Shown: positions 16,322-25,000 of the stretch, one piece after another
How positions within the stretch are numbered: position 1 is the stretch's first letter
How the letters are laid out: every line of letters begins with the position of its first letter
NCBI GenBank assembly: GCA_902826815.1
Contig: CADEGF010000017.1
Location: forward strand, 1-43,475
Source of the DNA: an uncultured Mycobacteriaceae bacterium
GTDB lineage: Bacteria > Actinomycetota > Actinomycetes > Mycobacteriales > Mycobacteriaceae
DNA: 43,475 nucleotides
Reading direction: 5' to 3'
Notes under the pieces: model-generated
What the model saw: the letters and a program-made list of their open reading frames with translations, nothing else
Told to the model about the DNA's origin: nothing
Databases searched by the model: none
Translations under genes and position numbers: made by a program

Positions 16322-16327
16322 TAGTAC
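16322..16327 (+). promoter_or_regulatory. -10 promoter element for injection-system operon
   Basis: TAGTAC fits the actinobacterial TAnnnT pattern except at the last base and lies just downstream of the last heptamer. No -35 hexamer is recognisable; in SARP promoters the activator replaces it. Transcription would start at about 16334, giving a short leader before the ATG at 16360. Confidence 0.45.
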
Positions 16328-16359
16328 AACTGGGCTCAGATCAAGTTGATGAGGTCCAC

Positions 16360-16575
16360 ATGACGGAGGGCGACCAGGCGGACAAGCTCTCTGCCAAACG
16401 CGAATTCGTCCTCGTGTTGCGCCTTGTCGTCGAAGGGGATGGAAAAGTGACCGGTGAACTCGTGGATCCGGTCTCGGAACGACGGCGTCGATTCACCGAG
16501 ACCACGGACCTCATCGACGAAGTCCGCAGCTGGATGGACGACGCGATCAGCAAGGTCGTCCGGGATGACCAGTGA
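16360..16575 (+). CDS. Small conserved-type protein, first gene of the injection-system operon
   Basis: A 71-residue acidic protein behind a gagg site 5 bases from its ATG. The pattern is a strand EFVLVLRLVV, a turn EGDGKVTGELVDP, a strand RRRRF and a helix TDLIDEVRSWMDDAI. This matches a loosely defined class of small bacterial proteins of the form 'strand-G-x-V-strand-F-x-x-x-x-E-L-helix', with no established function. It is the first gene after the SARP array and lies 72 bases before the sheath gene, so it is co-transcribed with the particle genes. A role as a regulator or assembly factor is possible but not shown. Confidence 0.7.
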   Translation: MTEGDQADKLSAKREFVLVLRLVVEGDGKVTGELVDPVSERRRRFTETTDLIDEVRSWMDDAISKVVRDDQ

Positions 16576-16647
16576 CGCGCCGACGTACCAGGCGCAACGC
16601 ATGAATCCGATGGTTCATGCGAATCCCCAACCCCTACGGAGGTTTTC

Positions 16648-18351
16648 ATGCCTGTTCTAGTCGTGCCAGGAGTATCCGTCGAGGCGACATTCGACGTCCT
16701 GCCACCGCTGCCCGCAGGGGCCGGCATCGTCGGCATCGTCGGCATCGTCGACCGGCCGCCGGCAGCGACGGCACCGCTGGGTGGCGTCAGTCGTGTCTCC
16801 GAACTGCAGGACCTGTTCGGTCCGGGGACCGTCGCCTCCATGCCCGAAGCGGTGGCCGCCCTTTCGACCGGCGCGCGGGAGGTCGTGGTGTCCGCCGTCG
16901 ACGGCGGCAACGCCGCGACCGCGACGCTGATGAACTCAGAAGAACCCCCTGGCCCGGCGGTTCGGCTGCGGGCCCGGTCTCGCGGCGCTTGGGCGAATCA
17001 ACTCAAGGCCGACGTCGGAGCCGTCACCAACGCCGCAGGCAAGGTCGTGCGCGTCTCTCTGCGGATCCTGCAGGGCGACCAAGAGGTGGAAAGCTTCAAC
17101 GACCTCGTCGTCGAGCCGGGCCAGCCGTTGGACCTGTTCAACACGGTCAACTCCCAGTCGACCTACGTCGTCGCGGTCGAGCCCAACTTCGACGGCGAAG
17201 ACCCCAAGCCGGGCGACTATCCCCTCGGCGCCCAAGGCTCTGTCGAGGTCGAGCAGGCGGGCGCGGCAGGCACGGTGTTGATGGACATCAAGCTGAATCC
17301 CGGCGTCACCGATCAAGGCGTGACAGTGCGCATCGCTGGCGCGGGCGACGCGATAACTGTCGAGGTGCTCCGCAACGGTGCACGACAGGAATTCTTCGAG
17401 AGCCTGACCATGGACCCGGACTCGAAGTCGCACCTGCCGACGATTCTCGCCGCGTCGAGTCGACTCGTCCGTGCGGTGCCGCGCAGCTCCCTGGCTGCCG
17501 CCGCCAGGCTGCCGCGGGCGACACCGGCACCGGTGGCGTTCGCCGGCGGCACGTCACCCAATGTCGCGGCCTATCGCGCCGCCATCGACCGGCTCTCCGA
17601 CGACTCGCGCATCGACCTGGTGATGGCCAGTTTCGACCCGGCCCTGAGTTCGGCGAACGTGATCCAGATCCATCAGGCGCTTCTCGCGCACGCCCTGACG
17701 TCGAGTGACGCCGCCGCGCCACGCATCGCGTTCGGTTCGATCCGCGCGGCCGACGCCGACAACCTCGACGCGATCCGCGATCACGCTGCCGCCGTACGGA
17801 ACAGACGGTTCGTGCTTGTCGCGCCACCGGGCGCCACCGGCGCCGTGGTAGGCCTCATCGCCCGCATCAACCCGGAGATCTCGCCGACCTTCCAGTCCAC
17901 CCAGCTGCTCGGCATCCCACCGTCGAGCTACCGAGAGAGCCAACTCAACGTGCTGCTCGGGTCGGCGGTGAACCTGCTCGTCGTGCAACAGCGCGCGGGT
18001 CACGGGGTGATCGTGCTCAAGGGCATCAACACCATCGGTGACCAGATCTCGGTCACCCGCGTCGCCGATCGGTGTATTCGCGAGACGAAGGCGATCAGCG
18101 AGAACTTCATCGGCCAACTCAATTCCGCGGACGCCCGGGACGCCTTGAAGCAACAGCTTGTCGCGACGTTCACCCGGCTGGAACGCGCCGGCGCACTCGT
18201 GCCAAGCACCGACGGCTCCGACCCTGCGTTCCTCGTCGACGTCTACTCGACGGGGCAGGACTTCTCGCAGGGCATCGTCCGGGTCGACATCGCGGTGCGC
18301 CCCGTCCGGGCGATCGACTACGTGTACGCGACGATCCGCGTCAAGAACTAG
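16648..18351 (+). CDS. Contractile tail sheath protein
   Basis: The 567-residue protein starts behind acggagg. The N-terminus MPVLVVPGVSVEATFD has the PGV-x-V beginning of phage and injection-system sheaths. Later come VSELQDLFGPG, a middle domain with RGAWANQLKADV, and a C-terminal domain from about 470 to the end (ADRCIRETKAISENFIGQLN, then VDIAVRPVRAIDYVYATIRVKN). That closing strand is the conserved sheath C-terminus that forms the inter-subunit handshake. It polymerises around the tube and contracts to drive it. Only one sheath gene is present, whereas Afp and PVC have three. The tube gene follows after 21 bases. Confidence 0.93.
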   Translation: MPVLVVPGVSVEATFDVLPPLPAGAGIVGIVGIVDRPPAATAPLGGVSRVSELQDLFGPGTVASMPEAVAALSTGAREVVVSAVDGGNAATATLMNSEEPPGPAVRLRARSRGAWANQLKADVGAVTNAAGKVVRVSLRILQGDQEVESFNDLVVEPGQPLDLFNTVNSQSTYVVAVEPNFDGEDPKPGDYPLGAQGSVEVEQAGAAGTVLMDIKLNPGVTDQGVTVRIAGAGDAITVEVLRNGARQEFFESLTMDPDSKSHLPTILAASSRLVRAVPRSSLAAAARLPRATPAPVAFAGGTSPNVAAYRAAIDRLSDDSRIDLVMASFDPALSSANVIQIHQALLAHALTSSDAAAPRIAFGSIRAADADNLDAIRDHAAAVRNRRFVLVAPPGATGAVVGLIARINPEISPTFQSTQLLGIPPSSYRESQLNVLLGSAVNLLVVQQRAGHGVIVLKGINTIGDQISVTRVADRCIRETKAISENFIGQLNSADARDALKQQLVATFTRLERAGALVPSTDGSDPAFLVDVYSTGQDFSQGIVRVDIAVRPVRAIDYVYATIRVKN

Positions 18352-18372
18352 CCGGCCAGGAGGACCACAACC

Positions 18373-18744
18373 ATGCCCACAATTTTCGCCGCCTCGGAGA
18401 GCACCGTCCTCATCGACGGAGAGGCCGTCGACGGAGTGCAGGGTATCGACTACCGGACCCGTCGTGACAGGACCAACATCTACGCACTCGGCAGCACCGA
18501 ACGCGTCGGAGTCGTCTCCGGCGCCTACGAGGTCGAGGGCCGGCTGCGGGTCACCTCGGCAAGCGCGAAGCTCGACGGTCTCGCAGGCGACAAGCTCTTC
18601 CAGATCATCGCCAAGCTGCGCAACGGCGACACCGAGGCGACGGTCACCTTCGATGACTGCTACCTGACCGAGAAGGCATTCGATCTGACGGTGAACGGGC
18701 AGGGCGCGGCGGTGTACACGTTCAGCGCCACCAGAGTGCGGTAA
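18373..18744 (+). CDS. Inner tail tube protein
   Basis: A 123-residue protein behind ccaggagg. The sequence alternates strands: TVLIDGEAVDGVQGIDYR, a NIYALGSTERVGVVSGAY segment, VEGRLRVTSAS, then VTFDDCYLTEKAFDLTVN and VYTFSATRVR. This is consistent with the small beta-barrel tube fold of XkdM/Afp1-like proteins. Position directly after the sheath supports the call. It would form the hexameric rings of the rigid inner tube. One tube gene is seen, in contrast to the two or three paralogues of Afp-type systems. Confidence 0.83.
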   Translation: MPTIFAASESTVLIDGEAVDGVQGIDYRTRRDRTNIYALGSTERVGVVSGAYEVEGRLRVTSASAKLDGLAGDKLFQIIAKLRNGDTEATVTFDDCYLTEKAFDLTVNGQGAAVYTFSATRVR

Positions 18745-18751
18745 CAGAAGA

Positions 18752-19942
18752 ATGCCCAATCCGCTTGTCGTCGTTGATCTGACAGTCGGCACCGCCCGCA
18801 TCGCCGACACCACGGTTGCGGTGCAAGGCCAACCAGGCGGCGCGCTGAAGCTGGCCGGCAGGGTGATCCGTCCGCTGAGCTTCGGCGAGCGGTGGCGACT
18901 GCTCGACGACGTGGCCTCCAGCGGAAGATCGCTCGGTGCAACGGTTTTGGCCCGCTCCTGCGCTCGCGAATCGGCCACTGAACCGTCGGCAGACGACGCG
19001 GTCGCTCAGATCCTGGCCATGCACCTGGCCGGTGCGCGTCCCGAACGACGGGCGCACGCGTTCGAAGCCCAGCTGGCGTGGCTGGTTGCGGAAGGGTGGA
19101 AGGCCCACGACGTCTTCCACACCGATGCCGACCTAGTCGACCTCCTCACCGCGGATGCACTCGGCACACCAGCAGAGAATGACTGGACGACCATCCTTCT
19201 CGTTCCCGACGCGGCCACCTCGCTGACGGAGGTCTTGCTGACGCTGGAACGGAACCTGTTCGACCGCATGATGTCACCCGATGTCGGCGATGCCGTCATC
19301 TGTGGCGATCCCCACCGGGTGGCGCAGGCCGAATTCGATTCCCCTCCGGCTTCATTCGCTCATATCGATCGTCGCAGCCTCGACCACCCGCCGAATGTGA
19401 ATCACCCCGTCGCGTCATCGGCAGGCGGGCGGCCCTCAACGCGGGCGCTCCCCGCACGGAAGGCATCGTCAGCGTCAACCGCCAACCATGCAGTCGCCGG
19501 CCGCGCCGACTCCTTTGTGCCATCCGTCGAAACACGCACCGTCGCAGACGACGGGGACACGGCGGTCGTGATACCGGACGCTCCACGCCCCATCCGAGCC
19601 GGATGGCCCGGGCATCCCGCAACGAACGCACGGCCGGACGCGGGCCGTAACAGTGCCCCGACGGCGCGCGCACCACAAGATCCGTCGGCGAGTGCGATGC
19701 GCTTCCCCGAATCGGTCCTCTCGCGTGCCGAGACGCCCGCGGTTTCGCAAGGACTCCGACCGCGAAACCGGGCGACTCCCCCCGCGGGCGCGGCATCCAC
19801 CGTCGTGCACGACGACCCCGTCGCGACGCGGACGTCACCGCTCGCGACCCCGTCACCGGCGGGGCCTGACGCGCTCGAGCTGGCCGATCAGCTGGCTGCG
19901 CTGTTGGATGACGAATCCGACCTCCGAGGTCTTCGCCGATGA
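18752..19942 (+). CDS. Possible tail assembly chaperone/baseplate protein with disordered C-terminus
   Basis: I do not recognise this 396-residue protein with confidence. The first 170 residues look folded: an IRPLSFGERWRLLDD helix, ATVLARSCAR, AVAQILAMHLAGA and a tryptophan-bearing helix AQLAWLVAEGW. This resembles T4-like baseplate/assembly proteins that sit between tube and hub genes and bind the tube or tape measure. From about residue 180 it becomes a long Pro/Ala/Arg/Ser-rich low-complexity tail, ending with a short helix ELADQLAALLDDE that may be a docking peptide. It starts 7 bases after the tube stop, and its own stop overlaps the next start as ATGA. Chaperone is the best guess; a scaffold is equally possible. 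Confidence 0.5.
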   Translation: MPNPLVVVDLTVGTARIADTTVAVQGQPGGALKLAGRVIRPLSFGERWRLLDDVASSGRSLGATVLARSCARESATEPSADDAVAQILAMHLAGARPERRAHAFEAQLAWLVAEGWKAHDVFHTDADLVDLLTADALGTPAENDWTTILLVPDAATSLTEVLLTLERNLFDRMMSPDVGDAVICGDPHRVAQAEFDSPPASFAHIDRRSLDHPPNVNHPVASSAGGRPSTRALPARKASSASTANHAVAGRADSFVPSVETRTVADDGDTAVVIPDAPRPIRAGWPGHPATNARPDAGRNSAPTARAPQDPSASAMRFPESVLSRAETPAVSQGLRPRNRATPPAGAASTVVHDDPVATRTSPLATPSPAGPDALELADQLAALLDDESDLRGLRR

Positions 19943-20637
19943 CCTCGCCCGCGCAGCCCGCGTCACCACCGCCGCCGATGCCGCTCGTCGGAGACATCGC
20001 GCTGAGCTCCGTACAGCAGATCGATCACGTGATGAGCGCGGGATTTCAGCGGATCGCCGTCCCGGGGCTCGACGGAGACGTTCTGCAGCGCGCGGGCCGC
20101 GGATCGCACGGCATCTGGATCCGCGGTGTGCTGTCGGGCGAGACCGCGGTGGCCGACCTCGGCAAGCTCCAGAAACTGGCCGCCGCAGGCACCGAGGTGT
20201 CCTTCTCCACCGACATCACCGTCGCGCTCGAACTGGCGCAGGTCGTCGTGGCCGACCTTCGCGCTCAAGCCGTTGCAGGCACCGACAAGCTCGTCGGCTA
20301 CGAGCTCAGCCTGATCGAAAGCCCGCCGCTGCCACCGCCTGCCGAGGTCAGTGGCTTCGGCGGCCTCGACGACTTCGGCCTCGGCGACCTCGGATTCGAT
20401 GCCGACATCATCGGCGACGTCATGGGCGATATCGCCGCTGTCGCCGGGGACGTCGCCGCTGCGGTCGATTCGGTGATGGAGGTGGCCGACCAGCTGTCCG
20501 CCCTCGCCGCCCTCAGCTCCCTCGACGTCGGCGGACCACTGCAACCGCTGTCCGGTGCCGTCGAGAATGTCACCGCCGCCACGGGCACGTTCAAGGACAT
20601 CTCCAAGTCGCTCAACGATTTACTAGGCGGCAACTGA
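19939..20637 (+). CDS. Tube-to-hub adaptor-like protein (gpN/Afp7-like N-terminal domain)
   Basis: A 232-residue protein. Residues 15-130 hold a beta-rich domain (VQQIDHVMSAGFQRIAVPG, GIWIRGVLSG, TEVSFSTDITVALELAQVVV, LVGYELSLIES). This resembles the N-terminal domain of Mu gpN/DNA-circulation-like and tube-initiator proteins. After a proline linker, the rest is Gly/Asp/Ala-rich with hydrophobic helices (GDVMGDIAAVAGDVAAAV). Afp7-like adaptors usually end in a LysM domain; none is seen here. The gene overlaps the upstream stop as ATGA and the downstream start as TGATG, which places it tightly with the hub genes. Its likely role is the first ring that joins the tube to the baseplate hub. Confidence 0.6.
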   Translation: MTSPAQPASPPPPMPLVGDIALSSVQQIDHVMSAGFQRIAVPGLDGDVLQRAGRGSHGIWIRGVLSGETAVADLGKLQKLAAAGTEVSFSTDITVALELAQVVVADLRAQAVAGTDKLVGYELSLIESPPLPPPAEVSGFGGLDDFGLGDLGFDADIIGDVMGDIAAVAGDVAAAVDSVMEVADQLSALAALSSLDVGGPLQPLSGAVENVTAATGTFKDISKSLNDLLGGN

Positions 20638-21659
20638 TGCCCGTGCTGAGCTTCGGCGCGACCGCCACGATCGGCTCGCTGCGCTACACCGGCGGGATCG
20701 CCGCGATTCGCATCACCCTGGCGATCGGACCCGGTGTCGGATCGGCTCGCATAAGCCTCCCCCGTGACCTTCGGGCGGACGCAAGACCCGGCGATGACGT
20801 CACCATCGCCCTGACCGGGGAGTCGCGCGACGAGGTCACCGCATTCACGGGGTCGGTGTCAGCGGTGCACCGCGCGCTGGATCAGACCGTGGTGCTCTGC
20901 GGTGACGCCTGCGCCGCGCTGGCCGCCACCCGGACGGGCAGCACATTCGAGCAGCAGGACGCGCGTGCGATCGCCAATGCCCTTGCGCGCGAGGCAGGTG
21001 TGGGCACCGGCACCGTCGACCTCGACCTCGATCTCGCGTGCTACGTCGCCGACCAGGGTCGCACCGCGTTGGAGCACCTCACCGTCCTGGCCGGCTGGAG
21101 CGGCGCATTCGTCACCGCTGCGGCAGACGGCAGCGTCGTCGTTCGCAAGTTCCCGTCACCGCCTGCGGACACCGCACTTCGCTACGGACGAGAGATCGCC
21201 GAACTAGGACTGACCGCGAACACGCCTGCCGCCGAGGTGATCTGGACCGGCAACGGGCCCGCAGGAGACGGCTCCGACCCGCGCGCGCAGTTGCAGAGCA
21301 CCGGCACCCTTCCCGACGGCGCGGCGGGCCCTGCTGCGCACACCATCCGGGTCGCGGCGCCTGCGCTGCGCACACCTTCCGCCGCGGCATCGGCCAACCA
21401 GGCGTACGCCAGCCACAACGGCGCGGCACGGCTGACAGCGAAGTGCTGGCTCGTGCCGGGACTGCGCGCGGGCACCGCGGTCGAAATCGCCGACGCGCCA
21501 ACACCGGAGTCGACCGGGCCGTGGTTGTTGACCCGCGTGGTGCACACCGTCGGTCCCGGGCCCGCGGGCCGAACCACCTTCGACGCGGTCAGCATGGCGG
21601 CGGCGGCTGGCGGCGGCCTGCTCGACATGATCGCCGGCGCGGTGGGGAGCCTGCTGTGA
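20637..21659 (+). CDS. Baseplate hub protein, gpD/gp27-like
   Basis: I place the start at the ATG overlapping the upstream stop; the open frame extends further 5' only as out-of-frame shadow. The 340-residue product has a first barrel (ARISLPRDLRADARPGDDVTIAL with FTGSVSAVHR) and a helical insertion QDARAIANALAREAGVG. It then has DQGRTALEHLTVLAGWSGAFVT with a following strand DGSVVVRKFP, and a second barrel closing with TGPWLLTRVVHTVGPG. This is the order of late-control-D/gp27 hub proteins, which form a trimer adapting the six-fold tube to the three-fold spike. Here it is a separate gene from the spike, as in phage P2, whereas Afp8 and VgrG are fused. Confidence 0.8.
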   Translation: MPVLSFGATATIGSLRYTGGIAAIRITLAIGPGVGSARISLPRDLRADARPGDDVTIALTGESRDEVTAFTGSVSAVHRALDQTVVLCGDACAALAATRTGSTFEQQDARAIANALAREAGVGTGTVDLDLDLACYVADQGRTALEHLTVLAGWSGAFVTAAADGSVVVRKFPSPPADTALRYGREIAELGLTANTPAAEVIWTGNGPAGDGSDPRAQLQSTGTLPDGAAGPAAHTIRVAAPALRTPSAAASANQAYASHNGAARLTAKCWLVPGLRAGTAVEIADAPTPESTGPWLLTRVVHTVGPGPAGRTTFDAVSMAAAAGGGLLDMIAGAVGSLL

Positions 21660-22309
21660 CCACATTGTTCGACTCCGTCGCCCGCATCGCACGGCACGAG
21701 GCCGGGGCGCGCTCGATCGCCGGGATCGGCATCGTCGTCGACGTCTTCGACAGCGACAGCGCGCCACCCAATCACGCGGTATCCGTCAAGCTGCGCGACA
21801 CCGGCACGCTGTTGCCGAAAGTGCCGATCGCAGTGGGTGTTCCAGGGCAAGCAGCGACCCCGCGGGCAGGAGATCTCGTCGTCGTTCTGTTCGCCGACGG
21901 TGACATCAACGCACCGGTGGTGATCGGTACGCTCTACCACGCCGACCTCGCCCCGCCCGCACACGGCGACGGCGACGTCGTGTTCGCGTTGCCTGCCGGC
22001 GCTTCGCAACCCGGTTTCCGGGTCGTCCTGCGCGGCGACGACCCGAAGCTGACCATGACGATGGGCGACGTCGAGCTCGTCGCCGATGACACCCGAGTAC
22101 GAATTCGCACCGGCGACGCGCAGGCCATGCTGGAAACCGCGGGCAGCGGCCGGATCGAACTGAAAATCGGCGACGCGAGCATCACGATCACCGGCGGAAG
22201 CGACATCGTGCTGAAGACCGGGGGAAAACTCAGTCTGAGCGCCGACCAAGTCGAGATCGCGGGGCAGAGCTCGGTCACCATCTCCGGTGCACAGGTGAAG
22301 GTGAACTGA
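21656..22309 (+). CDS. Baseplate spike protein, gpV/gp5 C-terminal-like
   Basis: The start is the GTG overlapping the hub stop (GTGA), giving 217 residues. The N-terminal OB-fold is recognisable: GIGIVVDVFDSDSAPPNHAVSVKL, then PGQAATPRAGDLVVVLFADGDINAPVVIGTLYH. That arrangement is diagnostic for gpV/VgrG spikes. The second half is a series of short alternating strands (VELVADDTRVRIRTG, IELKIGDASITITGG, LKTGGKLSLSADQVEIAG, SSVTISGAQVKVN), as in a trimeric beta-helix needle. It would form the central spike that carries the PAAR tip, encoded immediately downstream with a one-base overlap. Confidence 0.9.
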   Translation: MTTLFDSVARIARHEAGARSIAGIGIVVDVFDSDSAPPNHAVSVKLRDTGTLLPKVPIAVGVPGQAATPRAGDLVVVLFADGDINAPVVIGTLYHADLAPPAHGDGDVVFALPAGASQPGFRVVLRGDDPKLTMTMGDVELVADDTRVRIRTGDAQAMLETAGSGRIELKIGDASITITGGSDIVLKTGGKLSLSADQVEIAGQSSVTISGAQVKVN

Positions 22310-22710
22310 TGGGCCAGCCAGCTGCCAACGGAGCCGCCACGGTCGTCGGCGTCGACACCCACATCGTGCTAGTGCCTTCCCCCGGCGGGCCAGTGCCCAC
22401 CCCACTGCCACATCCGTTCAGCGGGCCACTCAACTGCGGGCTGGTCAACAACGTCCTGATCGCAGGACAGGCCGCCGCGGTGGTCGGGTCGATGGCGACA
22501 AACCAGCCTGCACACCTGCCGACCCCACCCGGCGTGTCCTTTCAGGCGCCGCCCGCGAACACGGGCACCGTGCACATGGGCAGCACCGGCGTGCTGATCG
22601 GAGGTCAACCGGCCGCCCGCAACGGAGACCCCGTGCGCACCTGCAACGACCCCGTCGAGGCGCCGGTCGGCCAGGTCATCGCCGCCGTCCCGAGCGTGAC
22701 GATCGGCTGA
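22309..22710 (+). CDS. PAAR-repeat spike tip protein
   Basis: A 133-residue protein with PAAR features: THIVLVPSPGGPVPTPLPHPFSGPL at the start, NNVLIAGQAAAVVGSMATNQPAH in the middle, and a second half TGTVHMGSTGVLIGGQPAARNGDPVRTCND. His and Cys residues suited to metal binding at the tip occur near 71, 89 and 106. PAAR proteins cap the spike as a sharp cone and can carry effectors. Here there is no extension, so cargo would be carried elsewhere. The start overlaps the spike stop as TGATG. Confidence 0.92.
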   Translation: MGQPAANGAATVVGVDTHIVLVPSPGGPVPTPLPHPFSGPLNCGLVNNVLIAGQAAAVVGSMATNQPAHLPTPPGVSFQAPPANTGTVHMGSTGVLIGGQPAARNGDPVRTCNDPVEAPVGQVIAAVPSVTIG

Positions 22711-22724
22711 GGGTTGAGGCGACC

Positions 22725-23276
22725 ATGACCGATTCCTCGCTCCTCGGCACCGATCTTCGTGTCGTGCTCGGCCCGCCAGGGATGGCGGTCGACGACGCGA
22801 GAGCGCTCGACGTGCGCAGCCGTCCGACGCCGGTGCAGCGCGCGCAACGCGCCCGCTTCGGCCAACCGGCAATGCCTGAGGCCGGAGCGGATGCCGGTCT
22901 GCAAAGGTGGCAGCCCGAACCGGCTGGGGCAGCCGAACTGTTCGACCTCGACACCATTTCCGGTCGGCACAACGTGGCGCAGGCGTTGATACTGAGGCTG
23001 CTGACGCCGAAAGGCGCCTTGGCCGACCTCGGACACGCAAGTTACGGATCTCGGCTCGGCGAGCTGATCGGGCAGGGCAAGACGGAAGAGCTGCGCGGGC
23101 TGTGCCGCGCTTACATCCTGGAGGCCGTTCGCGAGGAGCCGCGGGTCGAAAACAAGCCCCTGGCAATAGATTTCGACCCAGCTCGCGAGCAGTCCTCGAG
23201 CTTTGTGGTGGAGATCGTGGTCCAGCCGGTGTCCACCGGCGACCCGGTCACTGTCGGAGTGGAGGTCGGGCTGTGA
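22725..23276 (+). CDS. Baseplate wedge protein, gp25/gpW-like
   Basis: A 183-residue protein. Residues 65-183 match the gp25-like wedge fold: FDLDTISGRHNVAQALILRLLTPKG, LADLGHASYGSRLGELIG and a C-terminal strand pair ending in VTVGVEVGL. The conserved helix-turn 'LLTPKGxLxxxxxYGSxLxxL' is the usual mark. The N-terminal 60 residues are an extra, poorly ordered extension. It nucleates the sheath at the baseplate. The start lies 14 bases after the PAAR stop, and the stop overlaps the baseplate J start as GTGA. Confidence 0.85.
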   Translation: MTDSSLLGTDLRVVLGPPGMAVDDARALDVRSRPTPVQRAQRARFGQPAMPEAGADAGLQRWQPEPAGAAELFDLDTISGRHNVAQALILRLLTPKGALADLGHASYGSRLGELIGQGKTEELRGLCRAYILEAVREEPRVENKPLAIDFDPAREQSSSFVVEIVVQPVSTGDPVTVGVEVGL

Positions 23277-25000
23277 GCGACCTTGAATACACACCGCGAC
23301 CGTACCCGGATATCGTTCGCGACCTTTTGACGACCTTGACCGGCGGGACAGTGCGGGAAGCCGCGATCGCGCCCGCAGACAGTCCGCTTGTGCTGGACCG
23401 GCTTTCGAGTCGGCCGATCCGCCGCGTCTCCCACCTCAACGGTGTCGTCGACGTCGGCGGGACACCGGTGCAGGTGCAGTTCACCGACGCCGACTTCTAT
23501 CTCGCCGACACGAACAACGACGGCCTGCCCGACGCGATCGAGTTCAGGGAGAACGGCCGCAAACCCATTCCTGGCAGCCAACTCACGGTGAACTACTACC
23601 CCGTGCAACTCGCGCGGCCTGTGCCACTGACCGATCTCAACATCGGTTCGGTGGTGCGGACCTTGCTGGAGACGGTCGCCCGCGAAGTCGCCCAGGACGA
23701 GCAGTACCTCGACATCATCTACCGATCGGCGTTCCTTGCCACCGCTGAGGGCGCCGCCCTGGAAAAGGTGGTCGCGCTCATCGGCGTCAATCGGCTGCCC
23801 GCCCGACACCCGCTGGCCAGCATCCGGTTCGGTCGCAACGCGGCCACCGGCGGCAGGATCACCATTCCGGCGGGAACTGTCGTCACCGACGGCGCCACCC
23901 CGCCTGCGCGGTACAGCACCGTCACCGACCTCACGCTGGAGGCGGGCGAGCAGTCCCGCAGCGTGCTGGCCGCGGGAGTTTCGGTGGACACCCAGGTCGT
24001 CGACGCGGGTGCGCTGGACCGCCCCGAGACAAGCATCGGTGGCGTTTCACTCGTGACCAACCCCGATCCCGCGTTCCGCGACTCGGCGGCCGAGACCGAC
24101 GATGCGCTACGCAGGCGCGCCCGCGGCGCACTGCACGGCACCGTCCGCGGCACCCTCGACGCGCTGCGCTTCGGCATTCTGTCGGTGCCCGGCGTCAAGG
24201 CGGTCGAGCTGACCGAATGGCCGGACGGCCAACCGGGCGTCGTCCGCGCCGACGTCGCGTACGAGACGCCTGACCCGGCGGTCGAGTCGGCAGTGCGCAA
24301 GCGGATCGACGAGGTTCGACCGGCAGGCATACGCGTGGACACCGGGGCGGCTACGCGCCGAAAGGTCAGCGCCAGTGTGACATTGGTGCTGTCCGGTACC
24401 GGCGTCAGCGGTGCCGAGCTGACCCGGTTGACAAGCGGTGTCGAGGACCGTGTCGCCAAGAAGCTGGCCGATCTGGCGCCGGGCGCACCGATCCGAATGG
24501 CGGCGCTGACCGCCGCGACGCTCGAGGACCCGCTGATCGCCGACGCCGAGATCGCACTTGCCGACACCGCCGCCCCACCCGGCACGCCGATCGTGCTGCA
24601 GCCCGGTGAAGTGCTCGACGTCGTCCGCCCGTTCACGTTCCCACCGCCGCAGCCGGAGCGTGCCGCGACCGGAGCGGTGGCCACCGCCGCCGACGTCGAC
24701 CTGGTGCTACCGGTTGCGCTACAGGCAGGCGTGGCGCTGGCCGACGTGATCACGGCAGTCCAGCTCGCCGTCGACCCGCAGCTGGCAGCCGTCGGGCCGA
24801 CCAACCCGTTGACGCTTTCCGGCTTGGCTTCGGCGCTGCAGGCCAGTCCGCTGTTCGGCCTGGTACGTGAGCAGGCGAGCATCCTGGTCGAGTCCGGCGG
24901 CCAGTTCGTCCAATTGCTCGACGACCAAGGCAGTTACACCCCCGCCCCTGGCGAGCGCCTCCGGCGTCGCACCCTCGACGTGCACGAGGCCGCCGGATGA
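23273..25000 (+). CDS. Baseplate J-like protein with EF-hand-like calcium loop
   Basis: The start is the GTG overlapping the gp25 stop, giving 575 residues. The core has baseplate J features: RRARGALHGTVRGTLDALRFGILSVPGVKAVEL, then VVRADVAYE and IRVDTGAATRRKVSASVTLVLS. A strand-rich N-terminal half contains ARHPLASIRFGRNAATGG with TIPAGTVVTDG, the dimerisation and wedge domain. Near residues 79-87 is DTNNDGLPD, a DxNxDGxxD loop like those of dockerins, EF-hands and type 3 thrombospondin repeats; calcium binding there is inferred. The C-terminal 90 residues are a helical extension. It forms the wedge ring with gp25 and the next gene's product. Confidence 0.85.
   Translation: MSDLEYTPRPYPDIVRDLLTTLTGGTVREAAIAPADSPLVLDRLSSRPIRRVSHLNGVVDVGGTPVQVQFTDADFYLADTNNDGLPDAIEFRENGRKPIPGSQLTVNYYPVQLARPVPLTDLNIGSVVRTLLETVAREVAQDEQYLDIIYRSAFLATAEGAALEKVVALIGVNRLPARHPLASIRFGRNAATGGRITIPAGTVVTDGATPPARYSTVTDLTLEAGEQSRSVLAAGVSVDTQVVDAGALDRPETSIGGVSLVTNPDPAFRDSAAETDDALRRRARGALHGTVRGTLDALRFGILSVPGVKAVELTEWPDGQPGVVRADVAYETPDPAVESAVRKRIDEVRPAGIRVDTGAATRRKVSASVTLVLSGTGVSGAELTRLTSGVEDRVAKKLADLAPGAPIRMAALTAATLEDPLIADAEIALADTAAPPGTPIVLQPGEVLDVVRPFTFPPPQPERAATGAVATAADVDLVLPVALQAGVALADVITAVQLAVDPQLAAVGPTNPLTLSGLASALQASPLFGLVREQASILVESGGQFVQLLDDQGSYTPAPGERLRRRTLDVHEAAG

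Noticed and set aside
21182-22411. 409-residue reverse frame opposite hub and spike genes
   Set aside because: Antisense shadow; the plus strand has a coherent overlapping chain of hub, spike and PAAR genes.
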